In this document: positions 24,916 through 31,962 of the stretch, piece by piece
Layout of the letters: each line of letters opens with the position of its first letter
Numbering within the stretch: position 1 is the first letter of the stretch
Source of the DNA: Streptomyces pristinaespiralis
GTDB taxonomy: Bacteria > Actinomycetota > Actinomycetes > Streptomycetales > Streptomycetaceae
Reading direction: 5' to 3'
Length of the DNA: 64,000 nucleotides
NCBI RefSeq assembly: GCF_001278075.1
Contig: NZ_CP011340.1
Span: 5,022,001-5,086,000, forward strand
The notes under the pieces: model-generated
The model's input: the letters and a program-made list of their open reading frames with translations, nothing else
Told to the model about the DNA's origin: nothing
Database searches by the model: none
Made by a program: the position numbers and the translations under genes

Positions 24916-25704
24916 CTAGCGGACGCGGGCCCTGAGCTCCATGGCCTCGCGGGCGTCCTCCTCCGCCTCGTAGACCTCGCACATGTGGCGCCCGTCGGGC
25001 GTCGCCGTGTGCTCGACCTCCCACAGGCTCCGCTCCGTACCGTCGAGGAGCAGGAACGCGTGCTCGTAGAGCGTGAAGCCCGCGTCCTTGCCCGCGACGC
25101 GGAACTGACGCCCGAAGACCTGGGTGATGTGATGGGCGAACGCGCTGCGCAGCAGACGGGCCGTCCCGTCGCCAGGCCGGTCGGCGTTCTCCGCGCGGCG
25201 CAGCACCCGGCGGGCGTGGTCGGCCGAGTTGTCCGGGACGTACATCGGCGGCAGCGGGGCAGGGGGCGGCGCCATCAGAGCGGCGAGCAGCTCCAGATCG
25301 GCGTCCAGATCGATGCCGAATTCCTGCTCGAACGTGCTGCCCGGACCTGCGGCGCTCCCCGCACCGGCGAACCCGGGGAAGCCGGCGGGCAGTCGCGACG
25401 CCGCCAGCCGGGCCTCGGACTCCTCCGCGTAGAGCTCGTGCTGCTCCGTGCCGTCGCGGCCGGTGTTGTGCACGAGCTCCCACAGCACGAGCGAACTGCC
25501 GTCACCGAGCAGATAGGCGTGGCGGTACGTGGCCCGGTGCAGCGACGCGCTGTGATGAGAGGAGTGGAGTGAACTGGCGTGCGCCAGCGCGCAGCCGAGC
25601 CGCTCGACCGTTGCGTCGGGCAGGTCGAAGGAGTTGAGCGCCCGACCCAGGAGTCGCTCGAGGTGCGTCTCGGTTGTCTCGTACGGATCGTTCGGATCGT
25701 TCAA
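24916..25704 (-). CDS. DUF6227 family protein
   Basis: 262 residues (up to 270 with the upstream GTG). The start HLERLLGRALNSFDLPDATV, then LGCALAHASSLHSSHHSASL, TYRHAYLLGDGSSLVLWELV and a second similar half around YEHAFLLLDGTERSLWEVEH are typical of DUF6227. The two halves resemble each other (HAYLL/LWELVHNT and HAFLL/LWEVEHTA), which points to an internal duplication. The middle is Pro/Ala-rich. Streptomyces carry one or a few copies; function is unknown. TTG 25704 has GGAGA six bases upstream and matches where homologues begin (NDPYETTE); GTG 25728 is the longer option. Confidence 0.8.
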   Translation of the reverse strand: MNDPNDPYETTETHLERLLGRALNSFDLPDATVERLGCALAHASSLHSSHHSASLHRATYRHAYLLGDGSSLVLWELVHNTGRDGTEQHELYAEESEARLAASRLPAGFPGFAGAGSAAGPGSTFEQEFGIDLDADLELLAALMAPPPAPLPPMYVPDNSADHARRVLRRAENADRPGDGTARLLRSAFAHHITQVFGRQFRVAGKDAGFTLYEHAFLLLDGTERSLWEVEHTATPDGRHMCEVYEAEEDAREAMELRARVR

Positions 25705-25797
25705 GAGGGGTCTCCAGGCCGTCGCCACAAGTCACTTGGTGATTGCTAAAAGTAGCGCTTCGGTCCGACAATGCGCTTCAGGGTTGGGTAAAACGAA

Positions 25798-25828
25798 GGG
25801 GCGCGTGGCAGAAGTTCCCGCGCGCCCC
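25798..25828 (-). terminator. Terminator after the P1 peptidase gene
   Basis: GGGGCGCG pairs with CGCGCCCC, with three more inner pairs around a short loop. It sits 20 bases beyond the stop of the leftward peptidase gene, with AAAACGAA on the far side acting as the T-rich end when read leftward. Confidence 0.6.
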
Positions 25829-25848
25829 CAACTCGACTGCCCGATACG

Positions 25849-26910
25849 TCAGTCGATGCCGTACAACTCCCCGTACGAAGGGAAGCTGCCGCCCGGTCCG
25901 TCGACGCTCGCGGCGGATCTCACGGCGTGCACGATCGCCCGCGTCACCATGTCGGCGCCCGCGGCGAGAACGTCGTTCAACGCGAGCGGATTGCCTTCGG
26001 CGAGCGGGACCGATCCCGTGGCCAGCGCGAACACCGTGTCACCGTCGTTGAGGAGGTGCACAGGCCGCACCGCGCGCGCGATGCCGTCGTGCGCCGTCCC
26101 CGCGAGCTTGTGCGCCTGCGCGCGGGTGAGGTCCGCATCCGTGGCCACGACGGCGAGGGTGGTGTTCAGCGGCGGGGGTCCGTTCTTCTCGCGCGCCTCG
26201 GCCAGGCGCAGCTGCGCGGCGGTGTGCACCGCGGGGGAGGGGAGCGCCGCGCGGTCGACCCCTTCAGTGATCAACTCGCCGTACAGCGCGCCGGTCCTGG
26301 GATCGACGGCGGAACCCACCGCGTTCGCCACGACCAGCGCGGCCACGGTGATGCCGGACTCGAGGACGGTGCTCGCCGTGCCGACACCGCCCTTGAAGTG
26401 CCCGATCACCGCGCCGGTCCCGGCACCGACCGCGCCTGCCACGACCGGCGCGCCCTCGTCGGTGGCGGCAGCCGCCTCCACCGCCGCCCGGCCCGTCGAG
26501 GCGTCCGGCCGCGCGGACCAGTCTCCGCCGCGCCCCAGGTCGAAGACGCACGCGGCCGGCACGACGGGCACGACCTGCGAGGGGTCGGGGCCGACCCGCA
26601 CGCCTCGGCCCTGTTCCTCCAGCCACGCCATCACCCCGGCGGCCGACTCGAGCCCGAAGGCGCACCCGCCGGTCAGGACGACCGCCTCGATGCGCTGGAC
26701 GACATTGCGCGGATCCAGTGCGTCGGTCTCCCGGGTACCGGGCCCACCGCCCCTGACGTCCACGGCCGCGACCACTCCGCCCTCGGGCGCGAGGACGACG
26801 GTCGTGCCGCTGAGCGCACCGTCGCCGGCGACCTGCGCGTGACCGACCCGCAGACCCGCCACATCCGTGAGACCGTCGGTCGGCCCGTCAGCCCTCTTCA
26901 TAACGACCAT
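25849..26910 (-). CDS. P1 family (DmpA/ornithine-acyltransferase fold) peptidase
   Basis: 353 residues. Family marks: GLTDVAGLRVGHAQVAGDGA at the start (DVxGVxVGH), GTRETDALDPRNVVQRIEAV, AVVLTGGCAFGLESAAGVM, and GAVGAGTGAVIGHFKGGVGT. The autoprocessing/nucleophile region is in LNTTLAVVATDADLTRAQA, where P1 (DmpA) peptidases cut themselves to free an N-terminal Ser/Thr. Members are L-aminopeptidase/D-esterases or cyclic-peptide-related hydrolases. Its exact substrate is not evident. ATG 26910 is taken, with no strong Shine-Dalgarno; ATG 26901 is three codons later. The gene stands alone, divergent from the 68-residue protein gene. Confidence 0.85.
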   Translation of the reverse strand: MVVMKRADGPTDGLTDVAGLRVGHAQVAGDGALSGTTVVLAPEGGVVAAVDVRGGGPGTRETDALDPRNVVQRIEAVVLTGGCAFGLESAAGVMAWLEEQGRGVRVGPDPSQVVPVVPAACVFDLGRGGDWSARPDASTGRAAVEAAAATDEGAPVVAGAVGAGTGAVIGHFKGGVGTASTVLESGITVAALVVANAVGSAVDPRTGALYGELITEGVDRAALPSPAVHTAAQLRLAEAREKNGPPPLNTTLAVVATDADLTRAQAHKLAGTAHDGIARAVRPVHLLNDGDTVFALATGSVPLAEGNPLALNDVLAAGADMVTRAIVHAVRSAASVDGPGGSFPSYGELYGID

Positions 26911-27162
26911 GTCTGCCAGGTTAGTTGGGCGGACCGTGCGTCGTGCCGGGCGCGGACCCGCGCGGCGCCGTCTCGACCGGCGCTCCGACCGATCTCGAGT
27001 CCGGCGCCCGGTCTCCGGCCGATTCCCGTGCCGACGAGCGCTGTCACGGTGCCGGCCCGCGAGCGGCCGAACCGACCCGAGGGGCACTCGGCCCGGCAGA
27101 CGGCTGACGGACGGTGGGAACACGGGTGACGCAAGGGGGCACCGCGGCCGTACCCTGGAGGT

Positions 27163-27369
27163 ATGAGGACCGCCCCCGCCCCCGGACCGCGCGATGCGAA
27201 GCAGCCCGGACAGCAACGACCCGAGCCGAGGCTGATCTTCGACGATCCGCTGGACCAGCAATCGGCGGACGATACGGACCGTGGGTGGGGTGAGCGGCCT
27301 CCGGCGAGCAGCGACAGCGCCGCCGATCTCGCGCGCTTCCTCGACGAGAAGCCGCCCCACCACATCTGA
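27163..27369 (+). CDS. Small conserved actinobacterial protein
   Basis: 68 residues. The end, DPLDQQSADDTDRGWGERP followed by AADLARFLDEKPPHHI, matches a small Streptomyces protein family I know only as conserved hypothetical. It is acidic and probably disordered at the start. It may be a small adaptor or stress protein; no function can be given. Its 3' end faces the mscL gene. Confidence 0.7.
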   Translation: MRTAPAPGPRDAKQPGQQRPEPRLIFDDPLDQQSADDTDRGWGERPPASSDSAADLARFLDEKPPHHI

Positions 27370-27465
27370 GCCGCACGAGCTCCGACGTACGAGCCCCGAG
27401 TGCCGTCGGCAGCGTCTGGGCCGTACGGGTCCCGGCATACGAGCCCTGAGGGACCGCCGGCAGTG

Positions 27466-27984
27466 TCAGCGACCGGGGCCGGGCTCCGGAGTCCCGGCAG
27501 GACCGGAGTCGTCGCCGGCCGCCGTGGAGCCGGCACGGCGCTGTGCCACCAGTGCGTCGCGAATCTCCTTCAGCACCTCCAGCTCGGTGACCTCGAGCGT
27601 CTCCTGCACGCCTTCCTTGGCCTTCTGCGCCTCCACGCGGCGGGCGAGGTACTTCGACATGGGAAGCACCATGAGGAAGTAGACGACGGCGGCGGTGATC
27701 AGGAACTGGAGCGTCGCGCCGAGCACCGATCCCCACATGATCTGGATGCCCTGCATCTCGCCGTCGGGGCCGACCTCGCAAGGGGACTTCAGGCAGGAGC
27801 TGTAGGCATCCAGGTCCTTCGTTCCGAACGCCCCGACCAGCGGGTTGATCACGCCCTTCACCACCGCGTTCACGATGTTGGTGAAAGCGGCACCGATGAC
27901 GACGGCGACCGCGAGGTCGATCACGTTGCCACGGAGCAGGAAGGCTTTGAAGCCTTCGAGGACGCTCGGCTTCTTCTCGCTCAC
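27466..27984 (-). CDS. mscL: Large-conductance mechanosensitive channel MscL
   Basis: 172 residues. The pore helix TM1 is FKAFLLRGNVIDLAVAVVIG with AAFTNIVNAVV, and TM2 is LGATLQFLITAAVVYFLMVL. Between them is a periplasmic loop longer than that of E. coli MscL, with a Cys pair (C...C) as in other actinobacteria. The C-terminal helix bundle (YLARRVEAQKAKEGVQETLE) and a Pro/Gly tail follow. MscL opens on hypo-osmotic shock to release solutes from the cell. GTG 27984 has GAGAGG eight bases upstream, whereas ATG 28002, six codons earlier, has no Shine-Dalgarno, so GTG is preferred. Confidence 0.95.
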   Translation of the reverse strand: MSEKKPSVLEGFKAFLLRGNVIDLAVAVVIGAAFTNIVNAVVKGVINPLVGAFGTKDLDAYSSCLKSPCEVGPDGEMQGIQIMWGSVLGATLQFLITAAVVYFLMVLPMSKYLARRVEAQKAKEGVQETLEVTELEVLKEIRDALVAQRRAGSTAAGDDSGPAGTPEPGPGR

Positions 27985-28107
27985 GAATGAGCCTCTCTTC
28001 ATACATGTAGTAAAGAAGGGGGACGGCTCGGCAACTTACGGCAGCGCCCGGCCACCTTGTCCAATCCACAGCCGCTCCGGGGTTACCCGGGGCTACACCT
28101 GTACGAG

Positions 28108-28683
28108 TCAGCACACCGTCACCACCAGCCGGGAGGTCGCCCCGGCGCCGGCCAGTTCCGCCGCCGTTGCGCGCGGAACGGACAGCACGACGAGGGCGCC
28201 GCCGTCCGCCGAGTCCTCGCTCCCTGAGGGAATCTCGGTCACCCGGACCCCGGATGCCACGACCTTCGCCGGAACCGCCCCCTCGCTTCCCGCGACGGCA
28301 GCGTCGGCGGCCGCGATGACGTCGACGCGGTCACCGGGCCGCAGGAGTCGCACCGTGGCCGCGTCCGCGATGCGCACGGGTGCGGACACCAGCTCGGTCG
28401 AAGGACGCGGTTCGCGTGCCGGCGACGCGGCAGCCGGCGCACCGGCGCCCGGCCCGCCCCGGGCCTCCTGCGCCGGCCCGCCCGAGACATCGGCTCCCCG
28501 GGCCGTCGAGGCGGCGAGCGCCGCGGCCGTCACCGCCAGGCCCGCGGCCATGGTCCGTCGCTGCCGCCACAGTGCCCGGCGAAGCCGCTGTGCGCCGCCG
28601 CTGACCCGCAGCGGGGCGAACGGCGGTACGCCCAAGGGCTCCGGCGCGGGAGAAGGGGGAGGGGAGGAGTGCACGAAGGACAT
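28108..28683 (-). CDS. SAF domain protein (RcpC/CpaB-like)
   Basis: 191 residues. A basic region with a membrane helix (RRTMAAGLAVTAAALAASTA, about 42-62) precedes a Pro/Ala/Gly-rich spacer and the SAF/RcpC-like domain at about 95-190: VSAPVRIADAATVRLLRPGD, RVDVIAAADAAV, ASGVRVTEIPSG and the end GALVVLSVPRATAAELAG...SRLVVTVC. In Flp/Tad pilus systems RcpC/CpaB proteins help pilus assembly; no other tad genes are near, and stand-alone forms are common in Streptomyces. A cell-envelope location is inferred from the helix. Confidence 0.8.
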   Translation of the reverse strand: MSFVHSSPPPSPAPEPLGVPPFAPLRVSGGAQRLRRALWRQRRTMAAGLAVTAAALAASTARGADVSGGPAQEARGGPGAGAPAAASPAREPRPSTELVSAPVRIADAATVRLLRPGDRVDVIAAADAAVAGSEGAVPAKVVASGVRVTEIPSGSEDSADGGALVVLSVPRATAAELAGAGATSRLVVTVC

Positions 28684-29023
28684 GTCGCACCGCCTGTCTC
28701 GAGGAGTGGCCCGAGCCCTGCGCCCGTGACCGACCGCTCATCACGATCCACGTTCCGGCGCGGGTCCGCCGAAGCCTGTGGACCGAGCGACGAATGTGGA
28801 CAACTCGCTCACCGGAAAGGGTGCTCGAGCGACAGCGCCCGCGACTTCGCCGCACCACCATGCCCGTGAAACGCGACCTCGCCGCCCCACCACTTCCGGT
28901 GAAACGTGACATCGCCGCTGCCCCGGCGGCGCCCCACGCGCTACGACCCCGGCGCCCCACGCGCTGCGACCCAGCCGCCCCACGCGCTACGACCCCGCCG
29001 CGCCACGGACGCGCCCCGCCTCG
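28684..29023. other. Gene-free region with a 23-base tandem repeat
   Basis: 340 bases between the SAF gene and the MTA phosphorylase gene hold no credible protein. From 28931 to 28999 the unit GCCCCACGCGCTACGACCCC plus three bases is present three times (starts 28931, 28954, 28977; 23-base period), the middle copy with two changes. A degenerate GTGAAACG(C/T)GAC pair precedes it at about 28863 and 28899. Confidence 0.6.
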
Positions 29024-29887
29024 CTACGGCAGCGTGATGCCCGGGTCCATCCCCGCCAGGGCGTCGCCGCACGCGCAGTCCCGCTCGTCGTTCGACGGCA
29101 GACCCGCCACCGCGTCGAACAGGACCGTCCGCAGCCGGTCGACGTTGGCCGCGAACACCTTCAGCACCTCTTCGTGCGAGACGCCCTCGCCCGCTTCCGC
29201 GCCGGCGTCCAAGTCGGTGACCAGTGTGATCGACGTGTAGCAGAGCTCGAGCTCCCGGGCGAGGACGGCCTCGGGGTGCCCGGTCATGCCGACCACCGAC
29301 CAGCCCATCGACGCGTGCCACCGGGACTCGGCGCGGGTCGAGAAGCGCGGCCCCTCGACGACCACCAGGGTCCCGCCGTCCACCGGCTCCCAGTCGCGTC
29401 CCCGTGCCGCGTCCAGCACCGTCCTGCGCCCCCGCGGGCAGTACGGGTCGGCCGGTGACACGTGCACCACGTTGGGGACGGTCCGGTCGGGCAGCGGCAG
29501 ACCGTCGAAGTAGGTCTGCGCCCGCGCCTTCGTACGGTCCACGAACTGGTCGGGCACGAGCAGCGTGCCGGGCCCGTACTCGGGCACGAGGCCGCCGACC
29601 GCGCACGGGCCGAGCACCTGGCGGACGCCCAAGGACCGCAGCGCCCAGAGGTTGGCCCGGTAGTTGATGCGGTGCGGCGGCAGGTGGTGGCCGCGCCCGT
29701 GACGGGGCAGGAAGGCGACCCGCCGTCCCGCGACGTCACCGACGAACAGCGAGTCGCTGGGCGGACCGTAAGGGGTCTCGACCTCGATCTCGGTGACGTC
29801 CTCAAGGAAGGAGTAGAGGCCCGAGCCGCCGATCACGCCGATCTCCGCCGGTCCGGCCGCTTCGCTTGCGTTCGACTTGGTCGCCAT
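29024..29887 (-). CDS. mtnP: S-methyl-5'-thioadenosine phosphorylase
   Basis: 287 residues of the PNP/MTAP family. Visible: EIGVIGGSGLYSFLED (phosphate-binding GGSGL), FLPRHGRGHHLPPHRINYRA (PRHG...H, N-Y-R-AN, typical of MTAP), LGPCAVGGLVPEYGPGTLLV, VVVEGPRFSTRAESRWHASM and GMTGHPEAVLARELELCYTS with the base-specificity region. The enzyme cleaves methylthioadenosine to adenine and methylthioribose-1-phosphate in the methionine salvage route. A cysteine pair near the end (CACGDAL) is common in actinobacterial forms. ATG 29887 is taken; an earlier ATG/GTG at 29920 adds 11 residues with no family match. Confidence 0.92.
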   Translation of the reverse strand: MATKSNASEAAGPAEIGVIGGSGLYSFLEDVTEIEVETPYGPPSDSLFVGDVAGRRVAFLPRHGRGHHLPPHRINYRANLWALRSLGVRQVLGPCAVGGLVPEYGPGTLLVPDQFVDRTKARAQTYFDGLPLPDRTVPNVVHVSPADPYCPRGRRTVLDAARGRDWEPVDGGTLVVVEGPRFSTRAESRWHASMGWSVVGMTGHPEAVLARELELCYTSITLVTDLDAGAEAGEGVSHEEVLKVFAANVDRLRTVLFDAVAGLPSNDERDCACGDALAGMDPGITLP

Positions 29888-29968
29888 GGCGATCACATTA
29901 GCGGCAGGCGCACATGCCAAGAACCCCGCCGAGGTCGGATGCCGGGCGGGGTCTCGGAAACGTGAGGA

Positions 29969-30295
29969 TCAGGCTGCGGAGCCGGACGCGCTCGACGTGC
30001 TCGAGGACGAGGAGGAAGCCGTCGAGGAAGCGGCGGTGGACGCCGTCTTCGTGTCCGACGAGGACTTCGTGCCCGTCGACGACGAGGAGGTCGACGCGGG
30101 TGAGCTGCTCGACGACGAGCCGCGGCTGTCGTTGCGGTAGAAGCCGGAACCCTTGAAGACGATGCCGACCGCTGAGAACACCTTCTTCAGGCGTCCGTCA
30201 CAGCTGGGGCATACGGTCAGGGCGTCATCGGTGAACTTCTGCACCGCCTCGAGGCCCTCGCCGCATTCGGTGCACTGGTACTGGTAGGTCGGCAC
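29969..30295 (-). CDS. FmdB-type zinc-ribbon protein, Ruc-like
   Basis: 108 residues. The first 35 form an FmdB zinc ribbon: PTYQYQCTECG...VCPSC, with Cys8, Cys11, Cys29 and Cys32. The following 20 residues (LKKVFSAVGIVFKGSGFYRN) are the usual FmdB end. Residues 60-108 are nearly all Ser, Thr, Ala and Asp and should be disordered. The same architecture is found in Mycobacterium tuberculosis Rv0991c (Ruc), a redox-regulated chaperone under HrcA control. GTG 30295 has AGGAGG five to six bases upstream. A near-CIRCE site sits directly upstream, partly over the Shine-Dalgarno, which strongly supports heat-shock control by HrcA. Chaperone function here is an inference from that likeness. Confidence 0.88.
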   Translation of the reverse strand: MPTYQYQCTECGEGLEAVQKFTDDALTVCPSCDGRLKKVFSAVGIVFKGSGFYRNDSRGSSSSSSPASTSSSSTGTKSSSDTKTASTAASSTASSSSSSTSSASGSAA

Positions 30296-30305
30296 TGTCT
30301 TCCTC

Positions 30306-30332
30306 CTGGCACTCTCACTCGATGAGTGCTAA
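30306..30332. promoter_or_regulatory. CIRCE-like HrcA operator
   Basis: CTGGCACTC, nine bases, then GAGTGCTAA. The CIRCE consensus is TTAGCACTC-N9-GAGTGCTAA: the right half is perfect and the left matches 7 of 9, with correct spacing. It starts 11 bases upstream of the FmdB-type gene start (minus strand). Confidence 0.75.
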
Positions 30333-30362
30333 CGACGATCCATAGTGACGTATTCCGCGGAA

Positions 30363-31634
30363 TCAGTCCACCGTCACCGGCACTCGGTGACCGATCCCAC
30401 GCGCCGCGACCCGTCCGGAGGCACGCGGAGCAAGACGCGAACGCAGTGCCACAAGGGTGATCAGCGCGAGCGCGGTGCCCGCCAGCGGCACGGCGAATCC
30501 GGCGCTCGCGCCGTACTCGTCGGCCAGCTGTCCGGCCACCGTCACGGCGGCCGCCTGGCCCAGCGCCACCGCACCCGTCAACCAGGTGAAGGCCTCGGTG
30601 CGGGCGGTGGCCGGTACGAGCGAGTCGACGAGGGTGTAGCCGGTGATCAGCGCGGGGGCGATGAAGAGGCCGACGACCAGGCCCAGCGCGCCGAGCAGCA
30701 CCACGGAGTGGGCCGTCCAGAGCAGGGACGCGGCCAGGGTGAGGCCCGTGTAGCCGAGCACCAGCCTGCGGCGGGGCCCGGTCCTCCAGGCGATGGCGCC
30801 GACGGCGACGCCGGCCAGCATGTTTCCGGCGGCGAAGAGGCCGTAGAGCAGACCGTTCATGCCGGGCTGCCCGATCTCCTGGGTGAAGGCGGTCAGCGAG
30901 ACCTGCATGCCACCGAAGACGGAGCCGATGCCGAGGAAGGCGACCGCCAGGACCCGCACGCCGGGCACGGACAGCGCGGAGACGCGCTTGGTCCGGGCGT
31001 CGGTGAGCGAGAGGCCGTGGTCGGGCTGGGTGCGGCGCTGGGCGGCGAAGAGCAGACCGCCGGCCAGCGTGAGCGCCGACTCGGCGATCAGACCGGCCGC
31101 CGGGTGGATCCCGGTGCACAGGGCGGTGGCGAGGACAGGTCCCACCACGAAGGTGAATTCGTCCGTCACGGACTCGAAGGCCGCGGCGGTCGACATCAGG
31201 GGCGAGCCCTGGAGGCGCGCGGCCCAGCGGGCCCGCACCATCGGGCCCACCTGCGGAACGGAGGCGCCGGTCGGCACGGCCGCGACGAACAGCGCCCACA
31301 GGGGGGCGCCGGTGAGGGCCAGCACGGTGAGCGCGGCACCCGAAGCCGTGTGCACGAGCACGCCGGGCACCAGCACCGCGCGCTGGCCGTAGCGGTCGGC
31401 GAGCTTGCCGCTCTGCGGCGCGAACAGCGCCATGGCTACGCCGGTGACGGCTGCGACGGCGCCTGCGCTGCCGTACGAGCCGGTGGTGTGCTGGACGAGC
31501 AGGACGATGCCGATGGTGAGCATCGCGAACGGCTGCCGGGCGGCGAACCCGGGAAGCAGGAACGTCCAGGCGCCTGCGGTACGGAGCAGCTGCCCGTAAC
31601 CAGGACGCTTGCCAGAAGCGACCGTGGACTCCAC
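30363..31634 (-). CDS. MFS transporter
   Basis: 423 residues with 12 predicted membrane helices. The first helices include FAARQPFAMLTIGIVLLVQH; FAPQSGKLADRYGQRAVLVPG resembles motif A (G-x-x-x-D-R-x-G-R/Q-R). The middle shows ESVTDEFTFVVGPVLATALC, the general pattern of the 'MFS_1' sugar/drug group often found in actinobacteria next to no regulator. Substrate unknown. GTG 31634 has AAAGG eight bases before it; the longer frame reading back to 31733 has no Shine-Dalgarno and no homology-like content. The 321 bases to the right (31635-31955) hold its promoter region and a 24-base direct repeat, without any further gene. Confidence 0.88.
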   Translation of the reverse strand: MESTVASGKRPGYGQLLRTAGAWTFLLPGFAARQPFAMLTIGIVLLVQHTTGSYGSAGAVAAVTGVAMALFAPQSGKLADRYGQRAVLVPGVLVHTASGAALTVLALTGAPLWALFVAAVPTGASVPQVGPMVRARWAARLQGSPLMSTAAAFESVTDEFTFVVGPVLATALCTGIHPAAGLIAESALTLAGGLLFAAQRRTQPDHGLSLTDARTKRVSALSVPGVRVLAVAFLGIGSVFGGMQVSLTAFTQEIGQPGMNGLLYGLFAAGNMLAGVAVGAIAWRTGPRRRLVLGYTGLTLAASLLWTAHSVVLLGALGLVVGLFIAPALITGYTLVDSLVPATARTEAFTWLTGAVALGQAAAVTVAGQLADEYGASAGFAVPLAGTALALITLVALRSRLAPRASGRVAARGIGHRVPVTVD

Positions 31635-31904
31635 GGTCCTTGCCTTTCTGCCGCCTGGTAGCGCTCCCCTGGGTGTCGGGAGCCGCCGAGAGCTGTCCTC
31701 TTGCGCGGAACTGCGGTAGATACCGGGGCCCACAGCAGGGGGACTCCGCGGCCGCCATACGGTCGCGCCAGCTCTGCGTCAGGCAGAGTTGGTCGATCAG
31801 TGTGCCTTCATGGTACAGGGACTTTCCCTGTCGCTTCCTGGGGAATGACCGGGATCACCTCATGTATTCCTGCGAATCACGGGGCACGATCACCGGCGGA
31901 CCCT

Positions 31905-31962
31905 TTGATCCGCCCCGTCGGTCACAGGGACCGGCGCCTTGATCCGCCCCGTCGGTCACAGG
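31905..31962. repeat. 24-base direct repeat over the antiporter stop
   Basis: TTGATCCGCCCCGTCGGTCA plus CAGG occurs at 31905-31928 and 31939-31962 (34-base period, exact). The second copy contains the stop codon of the antiporter gene, so a tandem duplication of the gene end is visible downstream of it. Confidence 0.75.
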
